Positions 7,879 to 17,058 of a DNA stretch of 64,000 bases are shown here, in pieces. The notes beneath the pieces were generated by a model. It worked only from the letters and a program-made list of their open reading frames with translations, did not search any database and was not told the origin of the DNA. Every line of letters begins with the position of its first letter. The stretch's first letter is position 1. This stretch comes from Melioribacter roseus. Its GTDB lineage: Bacteria; Bacteroidota; Ignavibacteria; Ignavibacteriales; Melioribacteraceae. A program made the position numbers and the translations under genes. The DNA lies in contig DYLK01000005.1 in NCBI GenBank assembly GCA_020722065.1, positions 1 through 64,000 of the forward strand. The letters run 5' to 3'.

Positions 7879-9411
7879 ATGGATTTTTTAAAGAAACTTG
7901 GAATTAAAGAGAAAAATTTTGGTGCTTCAACTGGTTTGAATTGGATTGAAAACACAAATGGTGGTGAACTAAATATTTATTCGCCAACAGATGGGAAATA
8001 CATCGCAAGTGTTTATCAAGCAACAGTTGAAGATTATGAAAAAGTGATAAAAATATCGGAAGAAGCTTTTAAATTCTGGCGAACTTTTCCAGCTCCAAAA
8101 CGCGGTGAAATTGTTCGCCAAATTGGTAATGTTTTACGCGAATACAAAGAACCACTTGGAACACTCGTTTCTTATGAAATGGGAAAATCACTTCAAGAAG
8201 GAATGGGAGAAGTTCAAGAAATGATTGATATTTGCGATTTTGCAGTTGGACAATCACGACAATTATACGGTTTTACAATGCAATCCGAAAGACCACGACA
8301 CAGAATGTATGACCAATATCATCCACTTGGAATTGTTGGAATAATTACAGCATTTAACTTTCCAGTTGCAGTTTGGGCTTGGAATGCAATGTTAGCAACT
8401 ATTGCTGGCGATACAAACTTGTGGAAACCTTCCTCAAAAGTTCCACTTTCAGCCATTGCAGTTCAAAATATTATTGCTCCAGTAATCAAAAATAATAATC
8501 TTCCCGAAGGATTATTCTCCTTGATTATCGGAAAAGGTTCGTCAGTTGGCGAAAAAATGCTAAATGACAAAAAAGTACCTTTAATCTCAATTACTGGTTC
8601 AATTGATATTGGAAGACACGCAGCAATTCAAATTGCAAAACGTTTTGGGAAATATATTCTTGAACTTGGCGGAAATAATGCAATTATTTTAACCCCAGAA
8701 GCTGATTTGAAAATGGCAATTCCATCAACAGTTTTTGGTGCAGTTGGAACAGCTGGACAAAGATGTACTTCGACAAGAAGATTGATTGTTCACGAATCAA
8801 TTTATGATAAAGTAAAAAATACACTCGTTGATGCTTACGGAAAATTAAGAATTGGCGATCCGTTGAATATAGAAAATCACGTTGGACCGCTCATTGACAA
8901 ATCAGCAGTTGCATTATTCAAAGATGCACTAAATCGACTTGAAAAAGAAGGTGGCAAAGTTCTTTTCGGTGGAAAAGTTTTAGAAGGGAAAGGTTACGAA
9001 TCTGGATGTTATGTAGTCCCAGCAATTTGTGAAGCTGAAAATCATTTCAAAGTTGTGCAAGAAGAAACTTTTGCTCCAATTTTATATTTAATAAAATATT
9101 CTGGTGATGTTCATAATGCAATAGAATTACAAAATGGAGTAGTTCAAGGATTATCTTCTGGAATATTTACAAACAATATGCGTGAAGCTGAATTATTCCT
9201 TTCGGCTGAAGGTTCAGATTGCGGAATTGCAAACGTGAATATTGGTACTTCTGGAGCAGAAATTGGCGGAGCATTCGGTGGTGAAAAAGAAACAGGTGGC
9301 GGAAGAGAATCTGGTTCAGATGCTTGGAAAGCATATATGCGTCGTCAGACAAATACAATAAATTATGGAACAACTTTACCTCTTGCACAAGGTATTAAGT
9401 TCGATATATAA
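7879..9411 (+). CDS. ALDH7-family aldehyde dehydrogenase (aminoadipate-semialdehyde dehydrogenase)
   Basis: A 510-residue aldehyde dehydrogenase of the antiquitin/ALDH7 type. It shows the coenzyme and active-site blocks 'GIVGIITAFNFPVAVWAWNAM', 'WKPSSKVPLSA', 'ISITGSIDIGR', the general-base Glu in 'LELGGNNAI', and the nucleophilic Cys in 'GTAGQRCTSTRRL'; the 'GCGIANVNIGTSGAEIGGAFGGEKETGGGRESGSDAWKAYMRRQTNTINY'-like tail (here SDCGIAN...) is characteristic of ALDH7. ALDH7 oxidises alpha-aminoadipate semialdehyde to aminoadipate in lysine breakdown, which fits the preceding LKR gene 10 nt upstream. A good GGAG ribosome-binding site precedes the ATG. A hairpin terminator follows. Confidence 0.88.
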   Translation: MDFLKKLGIKEKNFGASTGLNWIENTNGGELNIYSPTDGKYIASVYQATVEDYEKVIKISEEAFKFWRTFPAPKRGEIVRQIGNVLREYKEPLGTLVSYEMGKSLQEGMGEVQEMIDICDFAVGQSRQLYGFTMQSERPRHRMYDQYHPLGIVGIITAFNFPVAVWAWNAMLATIAGDTNLWKPSSKVPLSAIAVQNIIAPVIKNNNLPEGLFSLIIGKGSSVGEKMLNDKKVPLISITGSIDIGRHAAIQIAKRFGKYILELGGNNAIILTPEADLKMAIPSTVFGAVGTAGQRCTSTRRLIVHESIYDKVKNTLVDAYGKLRIGDPLNIENHVGPLIDKSAVALFKDALNRLEKEGGKVLFGGKVLEGKGYESGCYVVPAICEAENHFKVVQEETFAPILYLIKYSGDVHNAIELQNGVVQGLSSGIFTNNMREAELFLSAEGSDCGIANVNIGTSGAEIGGAFGGEKETGGGRESGSDAWKAYMRRQTNTINYGTTLPLAQGIKFDI

Positions 9412-9422
9412 CATTAAATTAA

Positions 9423-9446
9423 AAGGTGAAGGTTAAACTTCACCTT
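9423..9446 (+). terminator. Hairpin terminator after the ALDH7 gene
   Basis: Perfect 9-bp stem AAGGTGAAG / CTTCACCTT with a 6-nt loop, followed by ATTCTTT. It lies 11 nt after the aldehyde dehydrogenase stop codon and just before the ribosome-binding site (AGGTGG) of the next gene, so read-through or an attenuator role is also conceivable. Confidence 0.62.
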
Positions 9447-9462
9447 ATTCTTTAGGTGGAAA

Positions 9463-10257
9463 ATGATATCAAAAATTAATGGACTTACAGTATATTTAAA
9501 TGGGAATGAAAATAATCAACCAATTATTTTTGTTCACGCATTTCCTCACGATAATAGAATGTGGAGGGAACAAGTTGAATTCTTTTCGAAGAATTATTTT
9601 GTAATTACTTATGATATTCGTGGCTTTGGCGAAAGTTGGCAAATAAATGGACAATTTACAATGGAAATGTTCGCAGATGATTTGCTTGCAATTGTAAACA
9701 AATTAGATATTAAAAATCCAATTGTTGCGGGACTTTCGATGGGCGGCTATATTATTTTACGTACTTTACAAAAGAATATGAATTTATTCACAGCAGTTGT
9801 CTTGTGCGACACACGTCCAGAAGCAGATGATAATGCTGGAAAATTGAAACGTTCCAATGCAATTTATGATATTCAGAATAATGGAGTTGAAAGGTTTTCA
9901 GAAGAATTTGTAAAAAATTGCTTATGGGAAGAAAATATCAAAAACAATGAAGATTTGCTTAAAAATGCTGTCCAAATTGTAACTTCACAAAGTGAAATCG
10001 GCGTAAAAGGTGCGTTATTAGCTATGTTATCAAGATTGGATTTAACTGAATTTTTATCGGAAATAACAATTCCAACTTTGGTTTTATGTGGCGAACACGA
10101 CAAATTAACTCCAATTTCATTAATGGAAAAAATGGCTAACAAAATTCCAAATTCAAAATTTGTTGTAGTGCCAAATGCTGGACACATGTCGAATATGGAA
10201 AATCCAAACTTTGTTAATCAAACAATTTCATCATTTTTAGAAGAAAATCATTTATAA
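9463..10257 (+). CDS. Alpha/beta-fold hydrolase
   Basis: 264 residues with a complete catalytic set: nucleophile elbow 'GLSMGG' (Ser92), acid in 'LCGEHDKLTP' and base in 'NAGHMSNMENP'; 'HAFPHDNRMW' forms the oxyanion-hole strand. It belongs to the RsbQ/3-oxoadipate enol-lactonase-like group of small cytoplasmic hydrolases. The substrate cannot be named from sequence. An AGGTGG ribosome-binding site is present; the upstream hairpin separates it from the lysine-catabolic pair, although same-strand read-through could link them. An inverted repeat just downstream probably terminates it. Confidence 0.82.
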   Translation: MISKINGLTVYLNGNENNQPIIFVHAFPHDNRMWREQVEFFSKNYFVITYDIRGFGESWQINGQFTMEMFADDLLAIVNKLDIKNPIVAGLSMGGYIILRTLQKNMNLFTAVVLCDTRPEADDNAGKLKRSNAIYDIQNNGVERFSEEFVKNCLWEENIKNNEDLLKNAVQIVTSQSEIGVKGALLAMLSRLDLTEFLSEITIPTLVLCGEHDKLTPISLMEKMANKIPNSKFVVVPNAGHMSNMENPNFVNQTISSFLEENHL

Positions 10258-10280
10258 TATTTGAAAAATTTGGCTTGTGA

Positions 10281-10323
10281 AATTGGTAGTAAATTTCATC
10301 AAAATGTGAATTAACTACCAATT
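10281..10323. terminator. Bidirectional hairpin between convergent genes
   Basis: Perfect 10-bp arms AATTGGTAGT (10281-10290) and ACTACCAATT (10314-10323), extended inward by further A-T pairs. It lies between the convergent hydrolase and exonuclease genes and overlaps the exonuclease stop codon. T-rich sequence on either side is modest, so efficiency is uncertain. Confidence 0.5.
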
Positions 10324-11952
10324 TCCAATATTTCTGTACAATTCGTCTTTTGAGGGAAAATCTGATAAATAATAAAATTTTGCAAGATGTTTGTGATTAA
10401 CTAGCCAATTCAGTAAGATTTTTATTCTTTCTAAATCTTCATTAGTCAAATTAGATTCAATTTGGGAATCACCATCATAAAATGAACTGAGTGTTTCATC
10501 AATACTATTTTTTTTGAAATTTAAGAAATCATTAATGTACATTTTCCCATTTATCAGAAGAATTACATCATTTCCATTATAACCTTGAATGTCGATTAGA
10601 ACTTTAGCTTTGTTAATTGGTTCTTTTAATATTGCAATTTTTAGTAGTTGTTTTAGTATTTTCTGAATTGTATCTCGATATTGAGCCGCTTCTTCAAATT
10701 TCATCTGTTTAGAGAATTTTTGCATTTTTTCAAGTAGATTTTTGATTGCAGTTTGATTATTTCCAGATAAGAATTCGTGAACTCGCATAATTTCATTTTC
10801 ATACTGAATATTTACATCTAATTGGCACGGAGCTAAGCATCTTTTTATTTCGTGTAAATAGCAAATATGTTTTCGCTTAAATTCAGTTTCAGTGCATTCT
10901 CTTAGTTGAAAAGCTTTTTTTGCCACATCAAGAATATCAGCAGTTGTAAATCTATCAGAATACGGTCCAAAATAATCAGAACCATCAAATGAAAATTTTA
11001 ATGTAGATTTTAGATTTGGGAAAGCAACTGAATTATCTATTTTGATAAAATATGCTTCTGTGAATTTCTTTAATAAGTAATTCATTTTAGGATTATGTTG
11101 CTTGATTAATTGTGCTTCGGCAATTAACGCAGTAAGTTCAGTATTGGTATGAAAAAATTCTAAGTTGAAAGATTTCCTTACAATTTCTTTTGCTTTTCTA
11201 CTTGCAGTTGGTAAAAAATAACTCGCTACTCTCTTTTTTATTGATTTTGCTTTGCCGATATAAATTATTTCTCCTTTGCGATCTTTGAAAAAGTAAACTC
11301 CAGGTTTTTCTTCCGCTTTCATAAAATCATCAAGAAGTGTTTTCTTTCCAATTTTAATTTTTGTTCGAGCAATCGGTAATTTCTCAAAGAGATGAAGATT
11401 TGCCAAATCGAGAATATTGAATTCTTCTTCAAGAATTTCAAGATATTTCAAAAAGATTTTTGCTGTAACAATTGCATCGTCTAAAGCTCGGTGTGTGTTA
11501 TTTTCTCTGATTTTGAAATGATTTCGTACTGAAGTTAAATTATAGCTTTTTAGTTGTGGAATTAATCGTTTTCCTAATTTAACCGTGCAAAGTGATAAGT
11601 TTTTTGGCTCGGGAAATTCAGCACGTTGGAATTCCATTTTAAGAAATGATAAATCAAAAGTTGAATTGTGTGCTATAATTGGGGAATTTCCGATAAAACT
11701 CGCTACTTCGTTAATAATTTCATTGAAAATAGGCGATTTATTTACAGTGGAATTTGTAATTCCAGTTAGCAAAGTAATTTGATAAGGAATTTGTGATTCG
11801 GGATTAATTAATGTTGAGTATGTGTCTGTAATTTTACCATTTGAAATTTTCACTAAACCAATTTCAATTACTCGTGAATTTTTGACTGAAATTCCAGTCG
11901 TTTCAAAGTCGAGTATAGTAAATTCAATCTTTTTGAGTTCGTTTTCTATCAT
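10315..11952 (-). CDS. DEDDh exonuclease fused to a UvrC-like GIY-YIG nuclease
   Basis: 545 residues from the preferred ATG (ATG at 11955 is equally possible; an upstream ATG at 11988 adds a Leu-rich stretch unlike the family). Residues about 8-175 are a DnaQ/epsilon-like 3'-5' exonuclease: Exo I 'ILDFETTG' (D15, E17), Exo II 'HNSTFDLSFL', Exo III 'HRALDDAIVTAKIF'. From about 215 comes a GIY-YIG endonuclease domain 'KPGVYFFKDRKGEIIYIGKAKSIKKRVASYF' and a UvrC-like Cys-containing and UVR-type middle ('CYLHEIKRCLAPC', 'FEEAAQYRDTI'). This two-nuclease arrangement is known in actinobacteria and Bacteroidota and suggests DNA repair, but it is not UvrC itself. It is divergent from the hybrid kinase. 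Confidence 0.85.
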   Translation of the reverse strand: MIENELKKIEFTILDFETTGISVKNSRVIEIGLVKISNGKITDTYSTLINPESQIPYQITLLTGITNSTVNKSPIFNEIINEVASFIGNSPIIAHNSTFDLSFLKMEFQRAEFPEPKNLSLCTVKLGKRLIPQLKSYNLTSVRNHFKIRENNTHRALDDAIVTAKIFLKYLEILEEEFNILDLANLHLFEKLPIARTKIKIGKKTLLDDFMKAEEKPGVYFFKDRKGEIIYIGKAKSIKKRVASYFLPTASRKAKEIVRKSFNLEFFHTNTELTALIAEAQLIKQHNPKMNYLLKKFTEAYFIKIDNSVAFPNLKSTLKFSFDGSDYFGPYSDRFTTADILDVAKKAFQLRECTETEFKRKHICYLHEIKRCLAPCQLDVNIQYENEIMRVHEFLSGNNQTAIKNLLEKMQKFSKQMKFEEAAQYRDTIQKILKQLLKIAILKEPINKAKVLIDIQGYNGNDVILLINGKMYINDFLNFKKNSIDETLSSFYDGDSQIESNLTNEDLERIKILLNWLVNHKHLAKFYYLSDFPSKDELYRNIGNW

Positions 11953-12038
11953 CATTTTTTTTAATGTTAAACACAAATTAACAAGCAATTTTCACTTGGC
12001 AAAGAATTTGCTACAATCACTATTATTTATTATCCAAA

Positions 12039-14522
12039 ATGAAAACTGAAAACAGACTAAATATCGAAAAAAACAAAGAATTAATGATTTCGCCACTCAG
12101 AGCAATTGCATTTTTTACATCAATAGCGGGCATAATTGCGTTATTCTTCGAAATGTACTTTTTCAAACAATTCTCAATACAAATTTATTTTGGAAGAATT
12201 ATTGCCTCTATTGTTGGATTTTTAGTTTTAATGCTTTCTTATGGAAAATTTGGGAAAAGACACCCGTATTTTCTTGTCCATTTTTTACTATTAATCATAA
12301 TTTTATCATTTGCTTCAATAATTATTTTCATTCCAAAAACGCTCTTTGTAAATGCTCAATTAATGGCTTTAGTAATCTTTTTGGCTTCACTTTTTCTAAG
12401 TTGGGAAATAAAACACCAAATCGTACTTTCGATATATTATAACATTGTATTTGCAACATCAATCTTGTTAAATGAAAAATCTATTTACTTTTTGCCGAAT
12501 ATGTATGCTTTGGTGATTTTTGTGATTTCGATTAGTTTATTAGGAATTGTAGTAAGTGCCGTAAATTATAAGCTAAAAAAGCATGTTGAAATAACTGAGA
12601 ACAAGTTGCAAATAAGTGAAGAAAGATTCAAAAATCTGTTCGATTCGGCTGCTTTTGGAATATTTCAATTCGATACAAATGGCGAATTGCATAATTTCAA
12701 CACAAAATTTATGAAGATTCTGAAATATGAATCAGAAAAGGAATTACTTGAAAAACGATTGCCTGATGATTTTTTCGATAATAAAAACGAATTCAACAAT
12801 CTATTAGAATTACTGAAGAAAAAAGATGAAATAAATGATTATCGTGTATTGATGAAAGGAAATTCCGACACAAAAACGTGGGTAAAACTAAATCTAAAAA
12901 AAGTAGTCTCGGAAGATGGAAATATTCGATTTTTCAATTCATCTGTGCAAGATATTTCAGAACAAGTTTTGGCTGAATTTGAACATCAAAAAATGATTGA
13001 CGCACTACAAATGGCAAAAGCTGAAAGTGATAATAATATGAAGAAAATTCTAAAATATTCGCAAAGTCGAGCAAAATTTTTAGCAAAAATCAATCACGAA
13101 ATCCGAACTCCAGTAAACACAATATCAGGTTATTTAGCGTTAATTGAAGAAGGAATTTACGAGAATGAAAATGACTTGCGAAAATTAGCAAAAGAAGCAA
13201 AATTGGCATCAGATTCACTTTTGGAAATAATAAATCACAACCTTGATATTTACAATATCGAAAACAGAAAATTACTTTTGGATAAAAATGAGTTTTTCTT
13301 CAAAGAAGAAATCGAAAAAGCAATTTCATTAATAAAACCGTTAACCAGAAAAGATGTACAATTAATTTATTCAATAGATGAAAGAATTCCTGAAAAATTA
13401 ATTGGTGATGAAACTCGTTTTCGTCAGATTTTGATTAATTTATTGCAGAATTCATCAAAATTCACAGAACATGGAAAAATCAGACTTGCGGCAAAATTGG
13501 AAAACTTACGAAGTGATTCAGTTGTAATTTCATTTCGTGTAACTGACACGGGAAAGGGAATCCCAGCCGACAAATTGACGGGAATATTTAATAAAGATTT
13601 TCAAATTGATGAAAATGATATTAAAAACAAAGGAACTGGATTAGGTTTGCAAATTTGTAAAGAAATAATTGAAATGATGAAAGGGAAAATTGAAATACAA
13701 AGTATCGAAGGAAAAGGAACAGTTGTTGATTTTTTGATTCAATTTGCGATTCCAGAAAAAATTGATAAAAAAGAAGTTCGAGAAAATGAGGAAAAAACAA
13801 ATCGAATTGATACAGAAGATGAAATTTTACTTAAAGCTCAGAAAATTTTAGAACTTAGAAAATCATTTGAACAAAAAAAGGCATTACAAAGTAATTCTGA
13901 ATTAAAAGAAGAAGAAATTCGAAGTGAAAAAGTAATTGTGGGAGAAGAAAACTTTGTAAAAAATGATGTTGTGCAAAATCGGAAAACAGAAGAAATAATA
14001 GCAAAACAGTCTAAAAATGAACAATTTTTGCAAGAAGAAGAACGAAAAGAGATCGGAGAAATTTCGAATTCTGAATCAACTGATGAAAAATCTGAAGAAA
14101 TAAATTCACCCAATCAATCAAAGAATGAATTTGTCGTAAAAGAAGGTCAAAAAGCAATTCTACTTGTCGAAGATAATCTTGCTAATCAGAAAATGGAAAC
14201 AACAGTCCTTTCTGAATTAGGATATTCAGTTTTGCCCGTTTCAAACGGATTTGAAGCAATTGAAGAATTTAAGCATCGAAAATTCGATTTAATTTTAATG
14301 GACATTGTAATGCCAGAAATGGATGGCGTTGAAACAGCAAAAAGAATTAGAGAAATTAGCGATTGGGGTTCGAAAATTCCTATAATTGCAGTTACTGCAC
14401 ACGCATCAGTAAAAGATAGAGAGCGATGTATTCAGAATGGAATGAATGATTACATCTCAAAACCAATTAAAATTCAATTTCTAAAAATGATTATTGATGA
14501 ATGGCTTTTCCGTTGGAAGTAA
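12039..14522 (+). CDS. Hybrid sensor histidine kinase/response regulator
   Basis: 827 residues in this order: six predicted membrane helices (about 18-178), a PAS domain (about 192-315, 'RFKNLFDSAAFGIFQFD'), a HisKA dimerisation domain with phospho-accepting His353 in 'NHEIRTP', an HATPase domain ('INLLQNSSKFTE', 'DTGKGIP', 'GTGLGLQI'), a long Lys/Glu-rich linker (about 580-700), and a receiver domain with Asp755 in 'LILMDIVMPEMDG' and the usual T/K pair ('AVTAHAS', 'SKPI'). No DNA-binding output domain or separate regulator lies beside it, so the phosphorelay probably ends at a distant phosphotransfer protein. The signal is unknown. Confidence 0.9.
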   Translation: MKTENRLNIEKNKELMISPLRAIAFFTSIAGIIALFFEMYFFKQFSIQIYFGRIIASIVGFLVLMLSYGKFGKRHPYFLVHFLLLIIILSFASIIIFIPKTLFVNAQLMALVIFLASLFLSWEIKHQIVLSIYYNIVFATSILLNEKSIYFLPNMYALVIFVISISLLGIVVSAVNYKLKKHVEITENKLQISEERFKNLFDSAAFGIFQFDTNGELHNFNTKFMKILKYESEKELLEKRLPDDFFDNKNEFNNLLELLKKKDEINDYRVLMKGNSDTKTWVKLNLKKVVSEDGNIRFFNSSVQDISEQVLAEFEHQKMIDALQMAKAESDNNMKKILKYSQSRAKFLAKINHEIRTPVNTISGYLALIEEGIYENENDLRKLAKEAKLASDSLLEIINHNLDIYNIENRKLLLDKNEFFFKEEIEKAISLIKPLTRKDVQLIYSIDERIPEKLIGDETRFRQILINLLQNSSKFTEHGKIRLAAKLENLRSDSVVISFRVTDTGKGIPADKLTGIFNKDFQIDENDIKNKGTGLGLQICKEIIEMMKGKIEIQSIEGKGTVVDFLIQFAIPEKIDKKEVRENEEKTNRIDTEDEILLKAQKILELRKSFEQKKALQSNSELKEEEIRSEKVIVGEENFVKNDVVQNRKTEEIIAKQSKNEQFLQEEERKEIGEISNSESTDEKSEEINSPNQSKNEFVVKEGQKAILLVEDNLANQKMETTVLSELGYSVLPVSNGFEAIEEFKHRKFDLILMDIVMPEMDGVETAKRIREISDWGSKIPIIAVTAHASVKDRERCIQNGMNDYISKPIKIQFLKMIIDEWLFRWK

Positions 14523-14830
14523 TTATTTCAAGTAAGAATTACAATTAAGTGGTAAAAATGATTGATTTAAGAAAGGGAAAACGCATCATTTTAATAATAA
14601 ATTCAAAGACGGAATGAAGATGAAAATCTAAAATATTCAACTCCAAATTTTCATATCTAACAACTTTCTTTTTATAAAAAATATTTTTTGTATTATCTCT
14701 CAATTTGTCTAATAAATTTCTTAAAAAACTAAAAATATTAAAAAAATACTTTTTCATCTTATTATTTTCTAATAAATTTACAAACAAGATTTTTTGTATT
14801 AATATTATTTATTCTATTAAAGGCGAACAA
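14523..14830. other. 308-bp leader without a supported gene, upstream of the octaheme cytochrome
   Basis: Very AT-rich. The cytochrome frame is open back to an ATG at 14705, but the extra 42 residues (Lys/Phe/Ile-rich, low complexity) are not part of the family and precede the ribosome-binding site. An open frame on the minus strand (14545-14787) has similar composition and no recognisable features. The stretch probably holds the promoter and any regulatory site of the downstream operon; no palindrome stands out. Confidence 0.5.
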
Positions 14831-16402
14831 ATGAGAAATTCATTTCTAACGGTTGTGATTTTTGCTGTTGTTGTCTCGGCAACATATTTCTACTTAAAAT
14901 CACCAGATATCGTTCAAACAAAATTAGAAGTTCTTAAAGAAAATTATTCAAAAACACGAGACAAAAAACCTGTAGATCACTCAAAATTTGAGGTTTTACA
15001 GAAACAATTCAGTTCTCCTCAAGAAGTTGTGAAAACTTGTATGAGTTGCCACAACGAAGTTCACAAGGAATTGTTAGATTCGCCACACTTCAGATGGCAA
15101 AGACCAGTTTATGAAAACGGACGTGGAGTAACTTATCTTGGGAAAGCCAATGCAATTAATAATTTTTGTATTGGAGTTCAAGGAAGCGAAGTAAGTTGCA
15201 ATAAATGTCATGCAAGTTTTGGTGAAGATGAAGCAATGCTTGCAATGGACGGCAATGCTGAAAATATTGATTGTCTCGTTTGTCATGATAATTCAGCAAC
15301 ATATTTGAAAGGGAACAATATGAATGGTTATCCTGACAAATCTGTCGATTTATCATTAGTTGCAAAAAGTGTTGGAACTCCGACACGTGATAATTGTGGA
15401 GTTTGTCACTTTTTTGGTGGTGGTGGAAATAACGTAAAACACGGTGATTTGGAAAAAGCACAATTTCATACAACAAAGGAAATTGATGTTCACATGGCTG
15501 ATAATGGTGGAAATTTAATTTGTATTGATTGCCACACTACAGAAAATCACAACATCAAAGGAAGATTATTCACAATTGAATCAAGTAATACAAATAGAGT
15601 TAGTTGCACAGATTGCCATACTGAATTGCCTCACGAAAGTATGGTACTAAATGAACATACAGTTAAAGTTGCTTGTCAAACATGCCATATTCCTACATAC
15701 GCAAAAGTAAATTCTGTTAATACAGATTGGGATTGGTCAACTGCTGGTAAATTAGATAAAGATGGAAAACCATTTGAAGTAGAAGATTCACTTGGCGACC
15801 ATATTTATAAATCCATAAAAGGTACTTTCAAATATGCGAGAAACAAAAAGCCAGATTATATTTGGTTTAATGGCACAGCAGAGCATTACTTGCTTGGAGA
15901 TAAAATATCTGAAAAAGAAACACTTCTTGTAATGAATAAAATGAACGGGAGTTATAATGATGAATTTTCTCAGATAATTCCAGTAAATATTCATTATACA
16001 AAACAACCTTTTGACCCAGTAACAAGAATGCTAATTCAACCAAAGCTTGCAGCACTTAAAAAGGGTGAAGGTGCTTATTGGCAAGATTTTGATTGGATAA
16101 AAGCATCTGAAAAAGGAATGGAAGCAGCTGGATTACCATTTAGTGGTAAATTAGATTGGTTTAATACTGTTTCATATTGGCCTATAAATCACATGGTTGC
16201 GCCTAAAGAAAATTCTCTTCAATGCGTTGATTGTCATAATTCTGAAAATAGTCGTTTAGCAGGATTGAATGATTTTTATATGCCAGCAAGAGACAAATAT
16301 GAACTTGTTGATACACTTGGCAATTTAATGATTTTATTAACAATTGCTGGTGTGTTAGCACACGGTTCATTGCGTTTTTACTTTGCAAAAAAACAGAAAT
16401 AG
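14831..16402 (+). CDS. Octaheme c-type cytochrome, tetrathionate-reductase (OTR) family
   Basis: 523 residues from the ATG preceded by AAAGG. It has an N-terminal membrane anchor (about 5-22), eight CxxCH heme sites (Cys70, 123, 148, 189, 231, 259, 282 and 465) and a C-terminal membrane helix (about 495-518). Spacing, with seven hemes packed in the first 290 residues and one near the C-terminus, plus the block 'NCGVCHFFGGGGNNVKHGDL', fits the OTR-type octaheme cytochromes first described in Shewanella, which reduce tetrathionate and, in vitro, nitrite or hydroxylamine. It would face the periplasm. It leads an operon with cytochrome b and two YeeE/YedE proteins, which supports a sulfur-compound role. 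The physiological substrate and electron direction are not proven. Confidence 0.85.
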   Translation: MRNSFLTVVIFAVVVSATYFYLKSPDIVQTKLEVLKENYSKTRDKKPVDHSKFEVLQKQFSSPQEVVKTCMSCHNEVHKELLDSPHFRWQRPVYENGRGVTYLGKANAINNFCIGVQGSEVSCNKCHASFGEDEAMLAMDGNAENIDCLVCHDNSATYLKGNNMNGYPDKSVDLSLVAKSVGTPTRDNCGVCHFFGGGGNNVKHGDLEKAQFHTTKEIDVHMADNGGNLICIDCHTTENHNIKGRLFTIESSNTNRVSCTDCHTELPHESMVLNEHTVKVACQTCHIPTYAKVNSVNTDWDWSTAGKLDKDGKPFEVEDSLGDHIYKSIKGTFKYARNKKPDYIWFNGTAEHYLLGDKISEKETLLVMNKMNGSYNDEFSQIIPVNIHYTKQPFDPVTRMLIQPKLAALKKGEGAYWQDFDWIKASEKGMEAAGLPFSGKLDWFNTVSYWPINHMVAPKENSLQCVDCHNSENSRLAGLNDFYMPARDKYELVDTLGNLMILLTIAGVLAHGSLRFYFAKKQK

Positions 16403-16414
16403 AAGGAAATGAAA

Positions 16415-17056
16415 ATGAAAGAAGTTTTAATTTATAAAGGTTATGAAAGATTCTGGCATTGGTCACAAGCCGCTTTAATCATTTTTTTAGCTGTTACAGG
16501 ATTCGAAGTTCACGGCAGTTATACATTTTTTGGATATGAAAATGCGGTTGTTTATCATAGATATGCTGCTCTTGGATTAATTGTTTTAATTCTATTTACA
16601 GCATTTTGGCATTTTATTACTGGAGAATGGAAACAATACAAACCAACTCCGCAATTTGTTAAAGAACAAATTGAATATTATCTCTTAGGTATTTTCAAAA
16701 ATGCTCCACATCCAACAAAAAAAACTGTACTTAGCAAATTGAATCCATTGCAAAAACTAGCTTATTTTGGGTTAATGGTAGTCATTATTCCATTGTTAGT
16801 TATAACAGGAATTTTATATTTATTTTACAGAATGCCAAGTGCAGCAAATATGAATCCATTGAATTTGACAAATTTAGAACCAATAGCAATATTGCATACA
16901 ATTGGTGCTTATTTGCTAGTAATGTTCGTAATCGGACATCTTTATTTAATTACAACTGGTCATACTATTTTCACTAATCTTAAAGCAATGATTACTGGCT
17001 ACGAGGAAATAGAAGAAGACGATGACCATCATAAAAAAGAGGAGAAAAAGGTTTAG
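16415..17056 (+). CDS. Membrane cytochrome b (thiosulfate-reductase/b561 type)
   Basis: 213 residues from the second of two in-frame ATGs, which is better spaced (7 nt) from the AGAAGGAA ribosome-binding site than the ATG at 16409. Four membrane helices carry His residues suited to bind two b hemes: 'RFWHWSQ' in helix 1, 'VYHRYAALG' in helix 2, 'ILHTIGAYLL' and 'GHLYLITTGH' later. The C-terminus is a charged, Asp/His/Lys-rich tail. It lies 12 nt after the octaheme gene and would exchange electrons between the menaquinone pool and that cytochrome, as in NrfH- or PhsC-type partners. The assignment to the octaheme protein rests on gene order. Confidence 0.85.
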   Translation: MKEVLIYKGYERFWHWSQAALIIFLAVTGFEVHGSYTFFGYENAVVYHRYAALGLIVLILFTAFWHFITGEWKQYKPTPQFVKEQIEYYLLGIFKNAPHPTKKTVLSKLNPLQKLAYFGLMVVIIPLLVITGILYLFYRMPSAANMNPLNLTNLEPIAILHTIGAYLLVMFVIGHLYLITTGHTIFTNLKAMITGYEEIEEDDDHHKKEEKKV

Positions 17057-17058
17057 AA

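Noticed and set aside
11953-11988. Upstream start of the exonuclease fusion
   Set aside because: Adds a short Leu/Lys stretch not found in DEDDh exonucleases; the ATGs at 11952/11955 fit the fold.
14545-14787. 80-codon open frame on the minus strand
   Set aside because: AT-driven composition, no ribosome-binding site and no recognisable domain; lies in the leader of the cytochrome operon.
14705-14830. N-terminal extension of the octaheme cytochrome
   Set aside because: Low-complexity Lys/Phe/Ile-rich residues, not seen in the family, and they precede the AAAGG ribosome-binding site and signal anchor at 14831.
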